The position numbers were made by a program, and so were the translations under genes. DNA of 64,000 nt. Origin: Caecitellus pseudoparvulus (Eukaryota > Bigyra: Bicosoecida). The stretch lies in contig CBFFRQ010000043.1 in NCBI GenBank assembly GCA_965644315.1, positions 682,001 through 746,000 of the forward strand. Reading direction: 5' to 3'. The stretch's first letter is position 1, and each line of letters starts with the position of its first letter. This document shows positions 63,901-64,000 of the stretch, piece after piece. The notes below the pieces were generated by a model, which saw nothing but the letters and a program-made list of their open reading frames with translations, searched no databases and was not told the origin of the DNA.

Positions 63901-64000
63901 GTACTTCACGGCCCACTTCTACATCACACGCCTGCTGCAACGCCGCGTTATGACCAGCGTGGAAGGCCGAGTCGCAGACCTCACGGGGTGCCTGGAGCGG
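60933..64000 (+). CDS. KIFBP: KIF-binding protein (KIFBP/KBP), 3' end outside the window
   Basis: Exons 60933-61295, 61366-61438, 61507-63338 and 63410 onward (open to 64000) give at least 953 residues. KIFBP is a TPR-like helical protein that binds kinesin motor domains (e.g. KIF1, KIF15) and blocks microtubule attachment. N-terminal similarity: EDEPFKWKYVARAELLKAQQ, then VARLERRIGVNYVQCEENA. Middle: ARFAMKLSDYYAIRRQYTAA and HCLRAADIILG. Near the C-terminus: LLEAQKFFVLNGFVTDHLAI, VAMFESDLKRKQAMHSRRLT, then LLGPMLDVLNPSIYFNLHKE and MMDLRRERVTQRL. It is longer than the 621-residue human protein because of acidic and Ala/Gly-rich inserts (EQEDEEEEDESY). The first exons could be mistaken for a separate small gene, since unspliced frames stop at 61346 and 61536. 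Confidence 0.88.

Overview
This is a GC-rich stretch of nuclear DNA from a eukaryote, almost certainly a single-celled flagellated protist or microalga. The genes are split by about fifty short GT-AG introns (mostly 64-125 nt). Coding sequence is packed tightly on both strands, and several proteins have homologues only in eukaryotes (eIF2-alpha, LEO1, proteasome beta-6, SEC11, KIFBP, MRG15, TANGO2). A mitochondrial HslV peptidase argues against animals, fungi and land plants. Cilium and centriole proteins (DRC5, a flagellar-type repeat protein, a Sfi1-like centrin-binding protein, KIFBP) imply a cell with flagella. No plastid-specific gene is visible, so the supergroup is not settled. The favoured splice donor, GTGCGT, is typical of several GC-rich algae.

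Layout. 0-6.5 kb: a cut-off 3' exon of an unknown gene, a JMJD7-type hydroxylase on the opposite strand, a flagellar-type repeat protein, a secreted GH113-like glycosidase and an RHBDL4-type rhomboid protease. 6.5-9.7 kb (minus): a tail-anchored RING-LON protein and mitochondrial medium-chain acyl-CoA dehydrogenase. 10-13.7 kb: intronless AMP deaminase. 13.7-22.1 kb (minus): a TPR protein, a large unidentified type I membrane protein and DRC5. 22.4-28.4 kb: a Rab GTPase, a methyltransferase, MRG15, a TANGO2-domain protein with a membrane insert, and eIF2-alpha. 28.8-34.3 kb: LEO1, a mitochondrial protein ending in an SRP54 M-like domain, a REEP/HVA22 protein and an unidentified protein. 34.4-41.2 kb (minus): an 1803-residue OSCA/TMEM63-like membrane protein and SEC11. 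41.6-51.9 kb: an ankyrin-RCC1 giant, an HMG-box protein, mitoribosomal mL41, HslV, proteasome beta-6 and the Rieske protein. 52.6-64 kb: a coiled-coil protein, a Myb protein, an unidentified acidic protein, the Sfi1-like protein and KIFBP, which runs off the window.

These are ordinary chromosomal neighbours, not an operon or defence island. Recurring themes are flagellum and centriole, mitochondria (ACADM, mL41, HslV, Rieske, SRP54 M-like protein), ER and protein quality control (RHBDL4, SEC11, REEP, RING-LON), and chromatin (LEO1, MRG15, HMG, Myb). I found no transposon, CRISPR array, tRNA or rRNA. The most unusual items are domain architectures: a hydrophobic insert inside a TANGO2 domain, a lectin-like loop in an OSCA-like channel, a tail-anchored RING-LON protein and a Sfi1/WW/zinc-finger protein. 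Exon boundaries were worked out by hand from frame, splice sites and family resemblance, and all need transcript support.
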